In this document: positions 57,287 to 64,000 of the stretch, in pieces
Layout: every line of letters starts with the position of its first letter
Numbering within the stretch: the stretch's first letter is position 1
Assembly (NCBI GenBank): GCA_963773835.1
Contig: CAVZCQ010000002.1
Span: 620,001-684,000 of the forward strand
From: JOPF136 sp963773835
Lineage (GTDB): Bacteria; Acidobacteriota; Terriglobia; Acidiferrales; UBA7541
DNA: 64,000 nt
Direction: 5' to 3'
Program-made: the position numbers and the translations under genes
Notes under the pieces: generated by a model
Told to the model about the DNA's origin: nothing
Seen by the model: the letters and a program-made list of their open reading frames with translations, nothing else
Databases searched by the model: none

Positions 57287-58096
57287 ATGAAGAAGTCCAG
57301 GCAGATGTCGCCGAGGTGGGCAGCGGCCGCGCTGGCGACGCTGGCGCTGGCCGCAGGGGCCACCGGATTGAGCGCGCGGGGACAGGGGCACACGCACGGC
57401 AGAAAAAAGGCTGCTCCGCCGGCGGCGCCTGCCGTGGTTCCGTTTGCTGCGGGAGAACGGCTGGAGTATGCGGCGCAGTGGAACAGTTTCGTGACCGCGG
57501 CGACGTTGAAGCTGAGGGTGGTAGAGCGGCGCGAATTTTTCGGAAGGCCCGCGTGGCACTTCCAGGCCATGGCACAGACGGTTGACCCGGTGCGTATGCT
57601 GTACACGATTGACGACCAGTTTGATTCGTATACAGACGCGACCACGCTGGACTGCCGGCAGTACGAACTGTACCTGCGGGAGCAGTCGAAGCGGGAAGAC
57701 CTGGTGGTGCCCATGGCGGTGAAACCGGACCCGAACCGGAGCGGCACGCACGTGTATCTGGTGCTGGCGGGGACGCAGGACCCGATCGGGATCCTCTACC
57801 GGCTGCGGGCGCACAACTGGATGAAAGAACCGGTGACGCGCATTCCCGTGTTCGACGGGCGAAAGTTCTATGAAGTGGAGGCGCGGCAGGAATCGGCGGG
57901 GACGCCGCTGACTGTGGCAGCGGGGAGCTTTGTGGTGACGCGAATCGCGCTGCGGGTGCTCCAGGGGGGGCAGGAAGTTCCCAACCTGAAAGTGTGGGTA
58001 AGCCTGGCGCAGGATGCGGCGCGGACCCCCGCGTTGATTGAAGCTGATGCGCCATTCGGCACGGTGCGCGCGGAGCTGACGGCGCGGGGACAGTAA
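57287..58096 (+). CDS. DUF3108-family exported protein
   Basis: A 269-residue protein with a signal peptide (RWAAAALATLALAAGATGLSAR) and a DUF3108 domain (AAGERLEYAAQWNSFVTAATLKL, TIDDQFDSYTDATTLDCRQYE, KVWVSLAQDAARTPALIEAD). The family folds as a beta-rich lipid-like-binding domain; the role is unknown. The ATG at 57287 is chosen because it begins the signal peptide. Confidence 0.83.
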   Translation: MKKSRQMSPRWAAAALATLALAAGATGLSARGQGHTHGRKKAAPPAAPAVVPFAAGERLEYAAQWNSFVTAATLKLRVVERREFFGRPAWHFQAMAQTVDPVRMLYTIDDQFDSYTDATTLDCRQYELYLREQSKREDLVVPMAVKPDPNRSGTHVYLVLAGTQDPIGILYRLRAHNWMKEPVTRIPVFDGRKFYEVEARQESAGTPLTVAAGSFVVTRIALRVLQGGQEVPNLKVWVSLAQDAARTPALIEADAPFGTVRAELTARGQ

Positions 58097-58146
58097 GAAG
58101 AAGTTGCAGCGGAATGCGATTAGGGATTGCGGGTATAGCAGATTCG

Positions 58147-58205
58147 AGGAGGCCGGGAGCTTCGGAATGCGGAGCCTCTCGCACTCCTTGGCGTTCGGGC
58201 TTGCT
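58147..58205. repeat. GAGGAGGC...GCCTCTCGCAC intergenic repeat, copy 3 (degenerate)
   Basis: GAGGAGGC, a variable middle, then GAGCCTCTCGCACTCC and GGGCTTGC. Same element order as copies at 11027 and 39982, but the stem is imperfect. Confidence 0.4.
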
Positions 58206-58234
58206 GGATTGAGGTTCCGGCGCAACCGGTGGGG

Positions 58235-58594
58235 CTACTCTTCAAAGGGTTTCCAGTCGGCGGGGGGAAAGTCGATGCCCCAGAATTTGGGCGCGGGTTT
58301 GAGGAATTCGACGCCGACAGCGCGGACGTTGCCGCTCATGGGCTTGGCGTAAACGACGCGGCATTGCTGCTGCGCATTGGTGAAGGAGTTAGTGAGAGTA
58401 ACGGTGTCGTCGGGGTGGACATCTTCGGCGAGATGAATCAGGGCGCCGTGGGCGTTGACGGCCAGTGTCCGGGTCTTATCGCGATAGGCGTGGCCGTCGG
58501 AGCTAACGCCCTGGACGAAGATGTCGATCTGGAGGAAGACGCGCTCGCTGCGGCGGCGTTCGGCTCCCGAGGGTGAACGGGCGGCATCAGTCAT
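58235..58594 (-). CDS. PilZ-like protein (degenerate second motif)
   Basis: A 119-residue PilZ-fold protein. RRRSERV supplies RxxxR, but the expected (D/N)xSxxG reads AVNAHG, so c-di-GMP binding is doubtful. The C terminus ends in WGIDFPPADWKPFEE. Confidence 0.75.
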   Translation of the reverse strand: MTDAARSPSGAERRRSERVFLQIDIFVQGVSSDGHAYRDKTRTLAVNAHGALIHLAEDVHPDDTVTLTNSFTNAQQQCRVVYAKPMSGNVRAVGVEFLKPAPKFWGIDFPPADWKPFEE

Positions 58595-59070
58595 GGGCTG
58601 GAACGGCTCCCCTGGGTCACGTGAGGATCATCTCGTACTCCCATCGGCTGGCTCAGGCAATCCGTTAATTACTGTGCGGGATGCGTCAAGGGGTAGCGCG
58701 CGCCAGGGCCGCACTGCGGAAGAGCGCTACACCCGGCGAGATGGGCCGGAAGGCGGCGATGCATTATTCAGCGAGGGGTGCTGCAGAGTTCAGCAGAGCG
58801 CGCACACGTTGCAATCATTGAAGATAACACTCGCGGAGCAGGAGCGAGCGAAGGCGCGGCGATGCAATCTTAAGCAGTGCTGATGGAAATCGCGACAGAC
58901 CTGATGGCTGGCGCGGACTCCTGCCTGTTGAAACTCCTCGACTTACCTCCTGTAGCGAAAGCCCGAGCGAGTTGGCTGGCGAATTGCAGCTATACAAAGT
59001 GGAAAGCGAAGAAGAAGAGAGAAAGAGCAGAGCAAGAAGCGAGGAAGACAAGAAACGCAGGAGGTGGGTT
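58595..59070. other. Intergenic region between PilZ-like and lipoyl-domain genes
   Basis: About 475 bp of divergent intergenic sequence. A 65-codon frame at 58877-59074 lacks a ribosome-binding site and any domain, and is not called. Nothing else was recognised. Confidence 0.4.
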
Positions 59071-59739
59071 ATGACCGTAATTCTGGTGCTCGTGACGTTT
59101 GCGATTTTCCTGACCATCGACTACTTGCGGCAAGAAAAGCGGGCGCCCGCGCTCGCCGAAACACGGGCTGAGATCACGCCGGCGCCGCGGATGGTCCCAC
59201 GATTCGTCTCTGGATTCGAGCTGCCGGAAAACTGCCGGTACCACCCGGGACACACCTGGGCGGTTCAGGAAAGCCCCGGGCTGGTGCGGGTGGGGTTCGA
59301 CGACTTCGCCACGCGGTTGCTGGGGAAGGTTGACCACATCGAACTGCCGATGCGGGGCCAGTGGATCCGACAGGGGCAGAAACTCGCGACCGTGTATCGG
59401 AACGGCGTGAAGGCCGAGCTGGTGTCGCCGATCGAAGGGGAAGTGACCCAGGTGAACGACGCCGTACTGGCTGATGCCACACTGCCGGGCCGCGACCCGT
59501 ACGGCCAGGGCTGGCTCATTTCGATGTTTTCTCCTGACGCGAAGACGAGCTTCCGCAATCTGCTGGGCGGCAATCTGGCTCGTTCGTGGATGGCCGAGGC
59601 TGCCGGCCGGTTGTTCGGGAAGATGCCGGCTATGGCCGGAGCCGTGGCGCAGGACGGCGGCCTTGCCGTGCACGACCTGACCGCCGAGCTCCCCGACCAA
59701 AAATGGGGAGACGTGGCGAAAGAGTTCTTCCTCACCTGA
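59071..59739 (+). CDS. Membrane-anchored H-protein-like (lipoyl-domain) protein
   Basis: A 222-residue protein starting at ATG 59071, with AGGAGG six bases upstream. One N-terminal transmembrane helix (VILVLVTFAIFLTIDYL) is followed by a glycine-cleavage-H-like domain: YHPGHTWAVQESPGLVRVGFDDFA, LGKVDHIELPMRGQWI and YRNGVKAELVSPIEGEVTQVN. The lysine of NGVKAELVSP aligns with the lipoylated lysine of GcvH, so lipoylation is plausible. The tail carries an extra helical part. Free H proteins are soluble; a membrane anchor implies a redox or carrier role outside glycine cleavage. Confidence 0.8.
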   Translation: MTVILVLVTFAIFLTIDYLRQEKRAPALAETRAEITPAPRMVPRFVSGFELPENCRYHPGHTWAVQESPGLVRVGFDDFATRLLGKVDHIELPMRGQWIRQGQKLATVYRNGVKAELVSPIEGEVTQVNDAVLADATLPGRDPYGQGWLISMFSPDAKTSFRNLLGGNLARSWMAEAAGRLFGKMPAMAGAVAQDGGLAVHDLTAELPDQKWGDVAKEFFLT

Positions 59740-59760
59740 CCTGCGTGAGAGTGAAGCTGA

Positions 59761-59805
59761 GGCCCCGGCCGGCCCGCCAGCAGGCGAGCCGGCCGGGGCC
59801 TTTTT
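59761..59805 (+). terminator. Rho-independent terminator
   Basis: A 13-bp perfect stem (GGCCCCGGCCGGC / GCCGGCCGGGGCC) with a 14-base loop, followed by TTTTT. It ends the lipoyl-protein transcript and separates it from the Fe-S/NrfD genes. Confidence 0.92.
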
Positions 59806-60128
59806 CGGGGCCTTTTTGGAACGGGCATGAGGGGGGCGTGTACGGGGTCACCGGCAGGAGTGACGCTGGTCACCACAATCTTTAGGGCTCCCGGATAGGC
59901 TGGATGCGATGTGAGGCGGTTTGTGCCTGTTGAATTATTCCTCGGGTTAGGACGGGAAGGCCTGCTAGACGGACGCCCGCTGCGGATTTGTTCATCACGG
60001 ATTTTCAAGGCCCGCTGCAGTCATCCGTCGAAGCACACGACCTGGAATGGAATTTTTCATCTGCCGGACGCATTTGGGCGCCCGCGAGCCCGTGGCCCGG
60101 GTTGCATCGTGAAGAGTTGGGGGTTTTT
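59806..60128. other. Leader region of the Fe-S/NrfD operon
   Basis: About 320 bp between the terminator and the ferredoxin start, presumably containing its promoter. No clear -35/-10 or operator was recognised. Confidence 0.35.
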
Positions 60129-60878
60129 ATGAGCAAAGGAATCCTGTACGACGCGACGTTATGCATCGACTGCAAGATGTGCGAAAGGGCGTGCGCGGAA
60201 ACGCATGGGCTGCCCTATGACGACGGGATCGCGGCGGAAGAGAAGCAATCGGCGCACAAATTCACGGTGGTGATGGCCAAGGGCGATAAGTACATGCGCC
60301 GGCTGTGCATGAACTGCCAGGATCCGACGTGCGCCTCGGTGTGCCCGGTGGCGGCGCTGCGCAAGACGGCGGAGGGGCCGGTGACGTACGACGCGTCACG
60401 CTGCATCGGATGCCGGTACTGCATGCTGGCGTGCCCGTTTTCGGTGCCGAAATACGAGTGGAGCAAGGCGCTGCCGCTGGTGCGGAAGTGCGACATGTGC
60501 GCTGACCGCGTGGAGAAAGGGGAACCGACGGCGTGCGCAGCGGCGTGCCCGACGGGGGCGACGAAGTTCGGCGACCGGGACGCGCTGATTGCGGAAGCGC
60601 AGGATCGCATCGCGAAGAATCCGGGGCAGTACGTGCACCACATCTACGGGCTTACGGAAGTGGGGGGCACATCGGTGCTGCTGCTTTCCAGCGTTCCGTT
60701 CGAGGAATTCGGATATGCGACCAACCTGGGCACGGTTCCATTGCCGCAACTGACCTGGCACGTGCTTTCAGAACTTCCCCAGGTGGTGACGTTCGGAGCG
60801 GCCCTGCTCGGGGGAATCTGGTGGATCACCAGCCGGCGCGAGAAGGTGGCAGCGGCAGAGGCGAAATCCGGGGATTGA
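60129..60878 (+). CDS. Four-cluster 4Fe-4S ferredoxin subunit with C-terminal membrane anchor (HybA/NrfC type)
   Basis: A 249-residue electron-transfer subunit. Sixteen cysteines in four groups: CIDCKMCERAC, CMNCQDPTCASVCP, CIGCRYCMLACP, and CDMC with the later CAAACP. A C-terminal hydrophobic helix (VVTFGAALLGGIWWI) anchors it. No Tat signal is visible at the N terminus, so it probably faces the cytoplasm. It pairs with the NrfD protein encoded 11 bp downstream. No catalytic oxidoreductase subunit lies in the window. Confidence 0.87.
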   Translation: MSKGILYDATLCIDCKMCERACAETHGLPYDDGIAAEEKQSAHKFTVVMAKGDKYMRRLCMNCQDPTCASVCPVAALRKTAEGPVTYDASRCIGCRYCMLACPFSVPKYEWSKALPLVRKCDMCADRVEKGEPTACAAACPTGATKFGDRDALIAEAQDRIAKNPGQYVHHIYGLTEVGGTSVLLLSSVPFEEFGYATNLGTVPLPQLTWHVLSELPQVVTFGAALLGGIWWITSRREKVAAAEAKSGD

Positions 60879-60889
60879 GGAGAACCGCA

Positions 60890-62062
60890 ATGGGCAGGTT
60901 CAAGTTCACATTTTGGAAGTCGGTGCTGGGGGCCGTACTGCTTGCCGGGGCCTACGCGACGGTCCTTCGATTCACGCGGGGGCTGGGGGCCACGACGAAT
61001 CTGAGCGATGCCTTCCCGTGGGGCGTGTGGATTGGGTTCGACGTGATGTGCGGGGTGATGCTGGCGGCGGGCGGGTTCACGCTGACGGCTACCGTGTACA
61101 TCTTCAACCTGAAGAAATTCAAGCCGATCGTGCGGCCGACGGTGCTGACCGCGTTTCTCGGCTACGCGCTGGTGGTTGTGGCGCTGCTCTACGACCTGGG
61201 GCGTGGGTACCGCATCTGGCATCCGCTGGTGATGTGGAATCCGCGGTCGGTGATGTTCGAGGTGGCCTGGTGCGTGACGCTCTACACGACGGTGCTGGCG
61301 CTGGAATTCGCGCAGGTGATTTTCGAGCGCTTGCACTTTGAAAAGCTGCTGCGCATCCAGCGGAGGATTACGATTCCTCTGGTGATCGCGGGAGTGATGC
61401 TCTCCACGCTGCACCAATCGTCGCTGGGCAGCTTGTATCTGATCGTGCCGGACAAACTGTATCCCTTCTGGTACACGCCGCTGCTGCCGCTGCTGTTTTT
61501 CGTTTCGGCCATCTGCGTGGGGCTGGCCATGACCATCTTCGAATCGAGCATGAGCGCGCGGCACTTTGGGAAGCAACTGGAAATGCCGCTGCTGATCAGC
61601 CTGGGGCGGGCGCTCCTGGTGGGGTTGATCGTGTATTCGGCGCTGCGGTTCCAGGACCTGTTTGACCGGGGCGCGCTGAAGCTCGTGGCGCATGTCAACT
61701 ACGAGACCGGCCTATTCCTGCTGGAAATTATTCTTGGACTTGTGCTGCCCATCGTGCTGCTGACGATTCCGAAAGTCCGGGAGAGCTCGGGCGGACTGTA
61801 CATTTCGTCGGTGCTGGTGGTTCTGGGGTTTGTGACCAACCGGATGAACGTGGCGATTACCGGAATGGAAGCGTCGGCAGGGGTGCACTACTTTCCGAAA
61901 TGGACGGAGTGGGCGGTGACGGGAAGCATCATCGGCGCGGGCTTCGCCCTGTTTGCACTGGCGGTGAAGTACCTGCCGATTTTCTCGGTCGCTGAACATG
62001 GCCCCGCGCCGGCAGAGAGGCGACCGCCTGAACTGGCGGGACTGTCCCATGCGCGCCCCTAA
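60890..62062 (+). CDS. NrfD/PsrC/HybB-type integral membrane quinone-interacting subunit
   Basis: A 390-residue protein with about ten transmembrane helices (for example VLGAVLLAGAYATVLRF, GVMLAAGGFTLTATVYIF, LPLLFFVSAICVGLAMTIF). Family features are FPWGVWIGFDVMCG at the start and TLHQSSLGSLYLIVPDKLYPFW in the middle. It exchanges electrons between a ferredoxin partner and the quinone pool. Its stop overlaps the histidine kinase start (62049), implying coupled translation. Confidence 0.9.
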   Translation: MGRFKFTFWKSVLGAVLLAGAYATVLRFTRGLGATTNLSDAFPWGVWIGFDVMCGVMLAAGGFTLTATVYIFNLKKFKPIVRPTVLTAFLGYALVVVALLYDLGRGYRIWHPLVMWNPRSVMFEVAWCVTLYTTVLALEFAQVIFERLHFEKLLRIQRRITIPLVIAGVMLSTLHQSSLGSLYLIVPDKLYPFWYTPLLPLLFFVSAICVGLAMTIFESSMSARHFGKQLEMPLLISLGRALLVGLIVYSALRFQDLFDRGALKLVAHVNYETGLFLLEIILGLVLPIVLLTIPKVRESSGGLYISSVLVVLGFVTNRMNVAITGMEASAGVHYFPKWTEWAVTGSIIGAGFALFALAVKYLPIFSVAEHGPAPAERRPPELAGLSHARP

Positions 62063-63656
62063 TGAAAAGCCGCGGTTGTGGAGGCGCGTGGAGCGCCTGT
62101 GGGGGAGCGTCAGCGCGCGGCTGGTGATTCTGCTCGTCGTTTCGATGACGTGTGTGTTCGGATTACTGGGTTATCTGAACATCCGGCTGCACCGGCAGCA
62201 CCTGGAACAGACCACGCTGGCGAGCGCGGAACGGCTGAGCGAGGTGATCAAGCGCAACGCGACGTATTCCATGCTTCACAACGAACGGGACAGCCTCCAC
62301 CAGATGATTTCGGACATGGCGAACGAGGCCGGCATCGTGCGTGTGCGCATCATCAATGCGGAGAGGCGCATCAGCTTCAGCTCGGATTCCTGGGAGGTGG
62401 GCGAACTGGCGGACGGGCCGGGGATCGCTCCCGCGGCGGTCCACGGGCGGTTCCACAGCTACCGGCTTGCTAATGGCGCGCGCGCGCTGGGCGTGGCCAA
62501 TCCCATCGAGAATTCGCCACAGTGTTCCTCGGCGCAGTGCCACGCGCACCCTCCGGACCAGAAAGTGCTGGGAGTGCTGGAAACCAACATTTCGTTGCAG
62601 GCGGCGGATGCGAGCCTGGCGGAAAGCACGCGGCAGGTGCTGCTCTCGACGCTGGTGGCCGTGGTGTTCATCGCCTGGCTGAGCGCCGTGTTTGTGTGGC
62701 GCATGGTGCGCGACCCGTTGGCGGCGCTGAAAGCGGGAACGGAACACCTGGGCTCGGGGGAACTGGGATACCAGGTGGAAGTCGGGCAGGCAGGGGAACT
62801 GGCCGACGTGGCGCATGCGTTCAACACCATGAGCTCGCAGCTTTGCGAGGCGCGCGAGGAAATCAACGCATGGACGCGGACGCTGGAAGCCCGTGTGGAA
62901 CAGAAAACGCGGGAGCTGAGCAGCGCGCAGGACGAGATGCTGCGAGTGGAGCGGATGGCCTCGATCGGGAAGCTCGCGGCGGTGGTGGCGCATGAAATCA
63001 ACAATCCCCTGGCAGGAATTCTGACCTACGCGAAGCTGCTGAAACGGCGGTTTGAGGGAAAAGACGACGAGCTGTACGGCATGCTGGACCTGATGGAATC
63101 GGAAAGCCGGCGGTGCGGCGAGATCGTGAAAAACCTGATGACGTTCGCGCGGAAGACTTCGCTGAATTACGGAGAGTCGGACCTGAACGAAGTGATTTCG
63201 CGGTGCGTGCGGCTGGTGCAGCACAAACTGGAGCTGGCCAACATCGGGCTGCAGCGGGAACTGGCGGCGGACGTGCCGAAAGTGTGGTGCGACGCCAGCC
63301 AGATCGAACAGGTAGTCCTGGCGCTGGTGGTGAACGCGATCGACGCGATGCCGAACGGGGGAAACCTGACGCTGCGAACGCGGCCAAAGGGCGACTCGCA
63401 GGTCGAAATCGAAGTGCGCGACGACGGGGTGGGAATGCCGGCGGACGTGCTGTCCAACCTGTTCGAGCCGTTCTTCACCACCAAGGAGCGCGGGCGGGGG
63501 CTGGGGCTGGGGCTGGCCATCAGCCGGAGCATCATCGAGCGGCATGAGGGAACGATCGAAGCGAAATCGACTCCGGGGAAGGGGACAACCCTGACAGTCA
63601 CTCTGCCGGTGCGCGGCCGCGCAGCCGTAGACGCAAGGCCGGAACGGGCAGCGTAA
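62049..63656 (+). CDS. Membrane sensor histidine kinase with periplasmic CX4CH motif
   Basis: A 535-residue kinase. TM1 is at about 25-43 and TM2 at about 205-225, with a periplasmic cache-like domain between. That domain contains CSSAQCHAH at residues 159-167, a CX4CH heme-type motif. HAMP follows (VRDPLAALKAGTEHLGSGELG), then a coiled coil, H-box VVAHEINNPLAGILTYAKLL and ATPase motifs (VVNAIDAMPNGG, VRDDGVGMPADVL, GLGLGLAISR). Probably senses redox or a gas via covalent heme. Overlaps the NrfD gene by 14 bp; the response regulator follows. Confidence 0.88.
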   Translation: MRAPNEKPRLWRRVERLWGSVSARLVILLVVSMTCVFGLLGYLNIRLHRQHLEQTTLASAERLSEVIKRNATYSMLHNERDSLHQMISDMANEAGIVRVRIINAERRISFSSDSWEVGELADGPGIAPAAVHGRFHSYRLANGARALGVANPIENSPQCSSAQCHAHPPDQKVLGVLETNISLQAADASLAESTRQVLLSTLVAVVFIAWLSAVFVWRMVRDPLAALKAGTEHLGSGELGYQVEVGQAGELADVAHAFNTMSSQLCEAREEINAWTRTLEARVEQKTRELSSAQDEMLRVERMASIGKLAAVVAHEINNPLAGILTYAKLLKRRFEGKDDELYGMLDLMESESRRCGEIVKNLMTFARKTSLNYGESDLNEVISRCVRLVQHKLELANIGLQRELAADVPKVWCDASQIEQVVLALVVNAIDAMPNGGNLTLRTRPKGDSQVEIEVRDDGVGMPADVLSNLFEPFFTTKERGRGLGLGLAISRSIIERHEGTIEAKSTPGKGTTLTVTLPVRGRAAVDARPERAA

Positions 63657-63671
63657 GGGAGAGATTGGGCC

Positions 63672-64000
63672 GTGATACACAAAGCAAACCTGTTGATTGT
63701 GGACGACGAACTGATCGTGCGGGACTCGCTCTCGAAATGGTTCCGCGAAGAAGGGTACGAGACGACCGTAGCGGAAAGCGCCCAGGACGCGCTCCAGAAA
63801 ATGGCGCAGACACATTTTGAACTCGCGCTGGTGGACATCAAAATGCCGGGGACGGACGGGGTGGAATTGCAGCGCCGGATGCACGAAATCGATCCGGAAA
63901 TGCTGGTGATCATGATGACCGGGTACGCCTCTGTGGAAACCGCGGTGACCGCGCTGAAGAACGGGGCCTACGACTACGTCTCCAAACCGTTTGACCCCGA
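63672..64000 (+). CDS. Response regulator, 3'-truncated by the window end
   Basis: About 109 residues of a receiver starting at GTG 63672, 15 bp after the kinase stop. The phosphoacceptor is in ALVDIKMPGTDG, the acidic pair in LIVDDELIV and the lysine in YVSKPFDP. The segment VIMMTGYASVETAV is typical of NtrC-type receivers, so a sigma-54 activator domain probably follows beyond the window. Confidence 0.88.
   Translation, partial: MIHKANLLIVDDELIVRDSLSKWFREEGYETTVAESAQDALQKMAQTHFELALVDIKMPGTDGVELQRRMHEIDPEMLVIMMTGYASVETAVTALKNGAYDYVSKPFDP

Noticed and set aside
58877..59074. 65-codon frame before the lipoyl-domain gene
   Set aside because: Lys/Arg/Glu-rich end overlaps the leader of the next gene; no ribosome-binding site and no similarity to a known family.

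Overview
The window is GC-rich bacterial chromosome, densely coded on both strands. The gene mix suggests a member of the Acidobacteriota, as an inference from gene content only: an exosortase-type exopolysaccharide cluster, many PilZ proteins, an ECF42 sigma factor with DGPF (YCII) partners, DUF1015 and DUF3108 proteins, an Fe-S/NrfD redox module and RAYT/REP elements. No rRNA, tRNA or CRISPR array was seen.

Positions 1-6.7 kb: the end of hemD, a GAF-ANTAR antiterminator-type regulator, cobA and a stand-alone precorrin-2 dehydrogenase (siroheme branch), a CDP-alcohol phosphatidyltransferase, pgeF, an M20 amidohydrolase and acpS. Positions 6.7-11.5 kb: mtaB, with a decayed second copy of its 3' end on the far side of a DUF4386 membrane-protein gene, then a beta-propeller-like secreted protein, a cupin and a CBS protein. 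Positions 11.7-18.6 kb are a signalling block: two PilZ proteins, a histidine kinase/sigma-54 response-regulator pair, a GGDEF-PilZ fusion and an orphan sigma-54 activator.

Positions 18.7-27.2 kb: a glycosyltransferase and a Type III restriction-modification locus read res - RAYT transposase - mod on the minus strand. Every gene junction in this locus carries a REP/BIME palindrome pair, and the GTAG of a REP forms the stop codon of res, RAYT and (as GTAA) mod. Two other genes in the window end the same way. Positions 27.2-39 kb: an exopolysaccharide cluster on the minus strand (activator-like AAA+ protein lacking GAFTGA, Wza-type SLBB protein, outer-membrane barrel, Wzz, XrtA-type ATPase, CpsD-type kinase, then a GT2-GtrA-methyltransferase fusion). 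A PrsT-like TPR lipoprotein is transcribed divergently. The shared intergenic region holds 18-bp palindromes of a type also found upstream of the GGDEF-PilZ gene, plus sigma-54-like promoters facing both ways.

Positions 39-50.3 kb: a WalJ-type hydrolase, purB, a pseudo-receiver-PilZ protein, efp, STAS and SpoIIE-type phosphatase genes, and an ECF42 locus (DinB, two YCII proteins, sigma factor) with two matching TGTCGA-N16-CGTC promoters. Positions 50.6-51.9 kb: a complete IS3-family element (27-28 bp inverted repeats, 4-bp target duplication, A AAA AAC slippery site) sitting just upstream of a cation-efflux gene. Positions 53-64 kb: a secreted protein, a 58-residue zinc-ribbon protein, a second STAS protein, DUF1015, an epimerase, DUF3108, PilZ, a membrane-anchored H-protein-like lipoyl domain, and a redox module (four-cluster ferredoxin, NrfD) followed by a histidine kinase with a CX4CH heme-type motif and a truncated response regulator.
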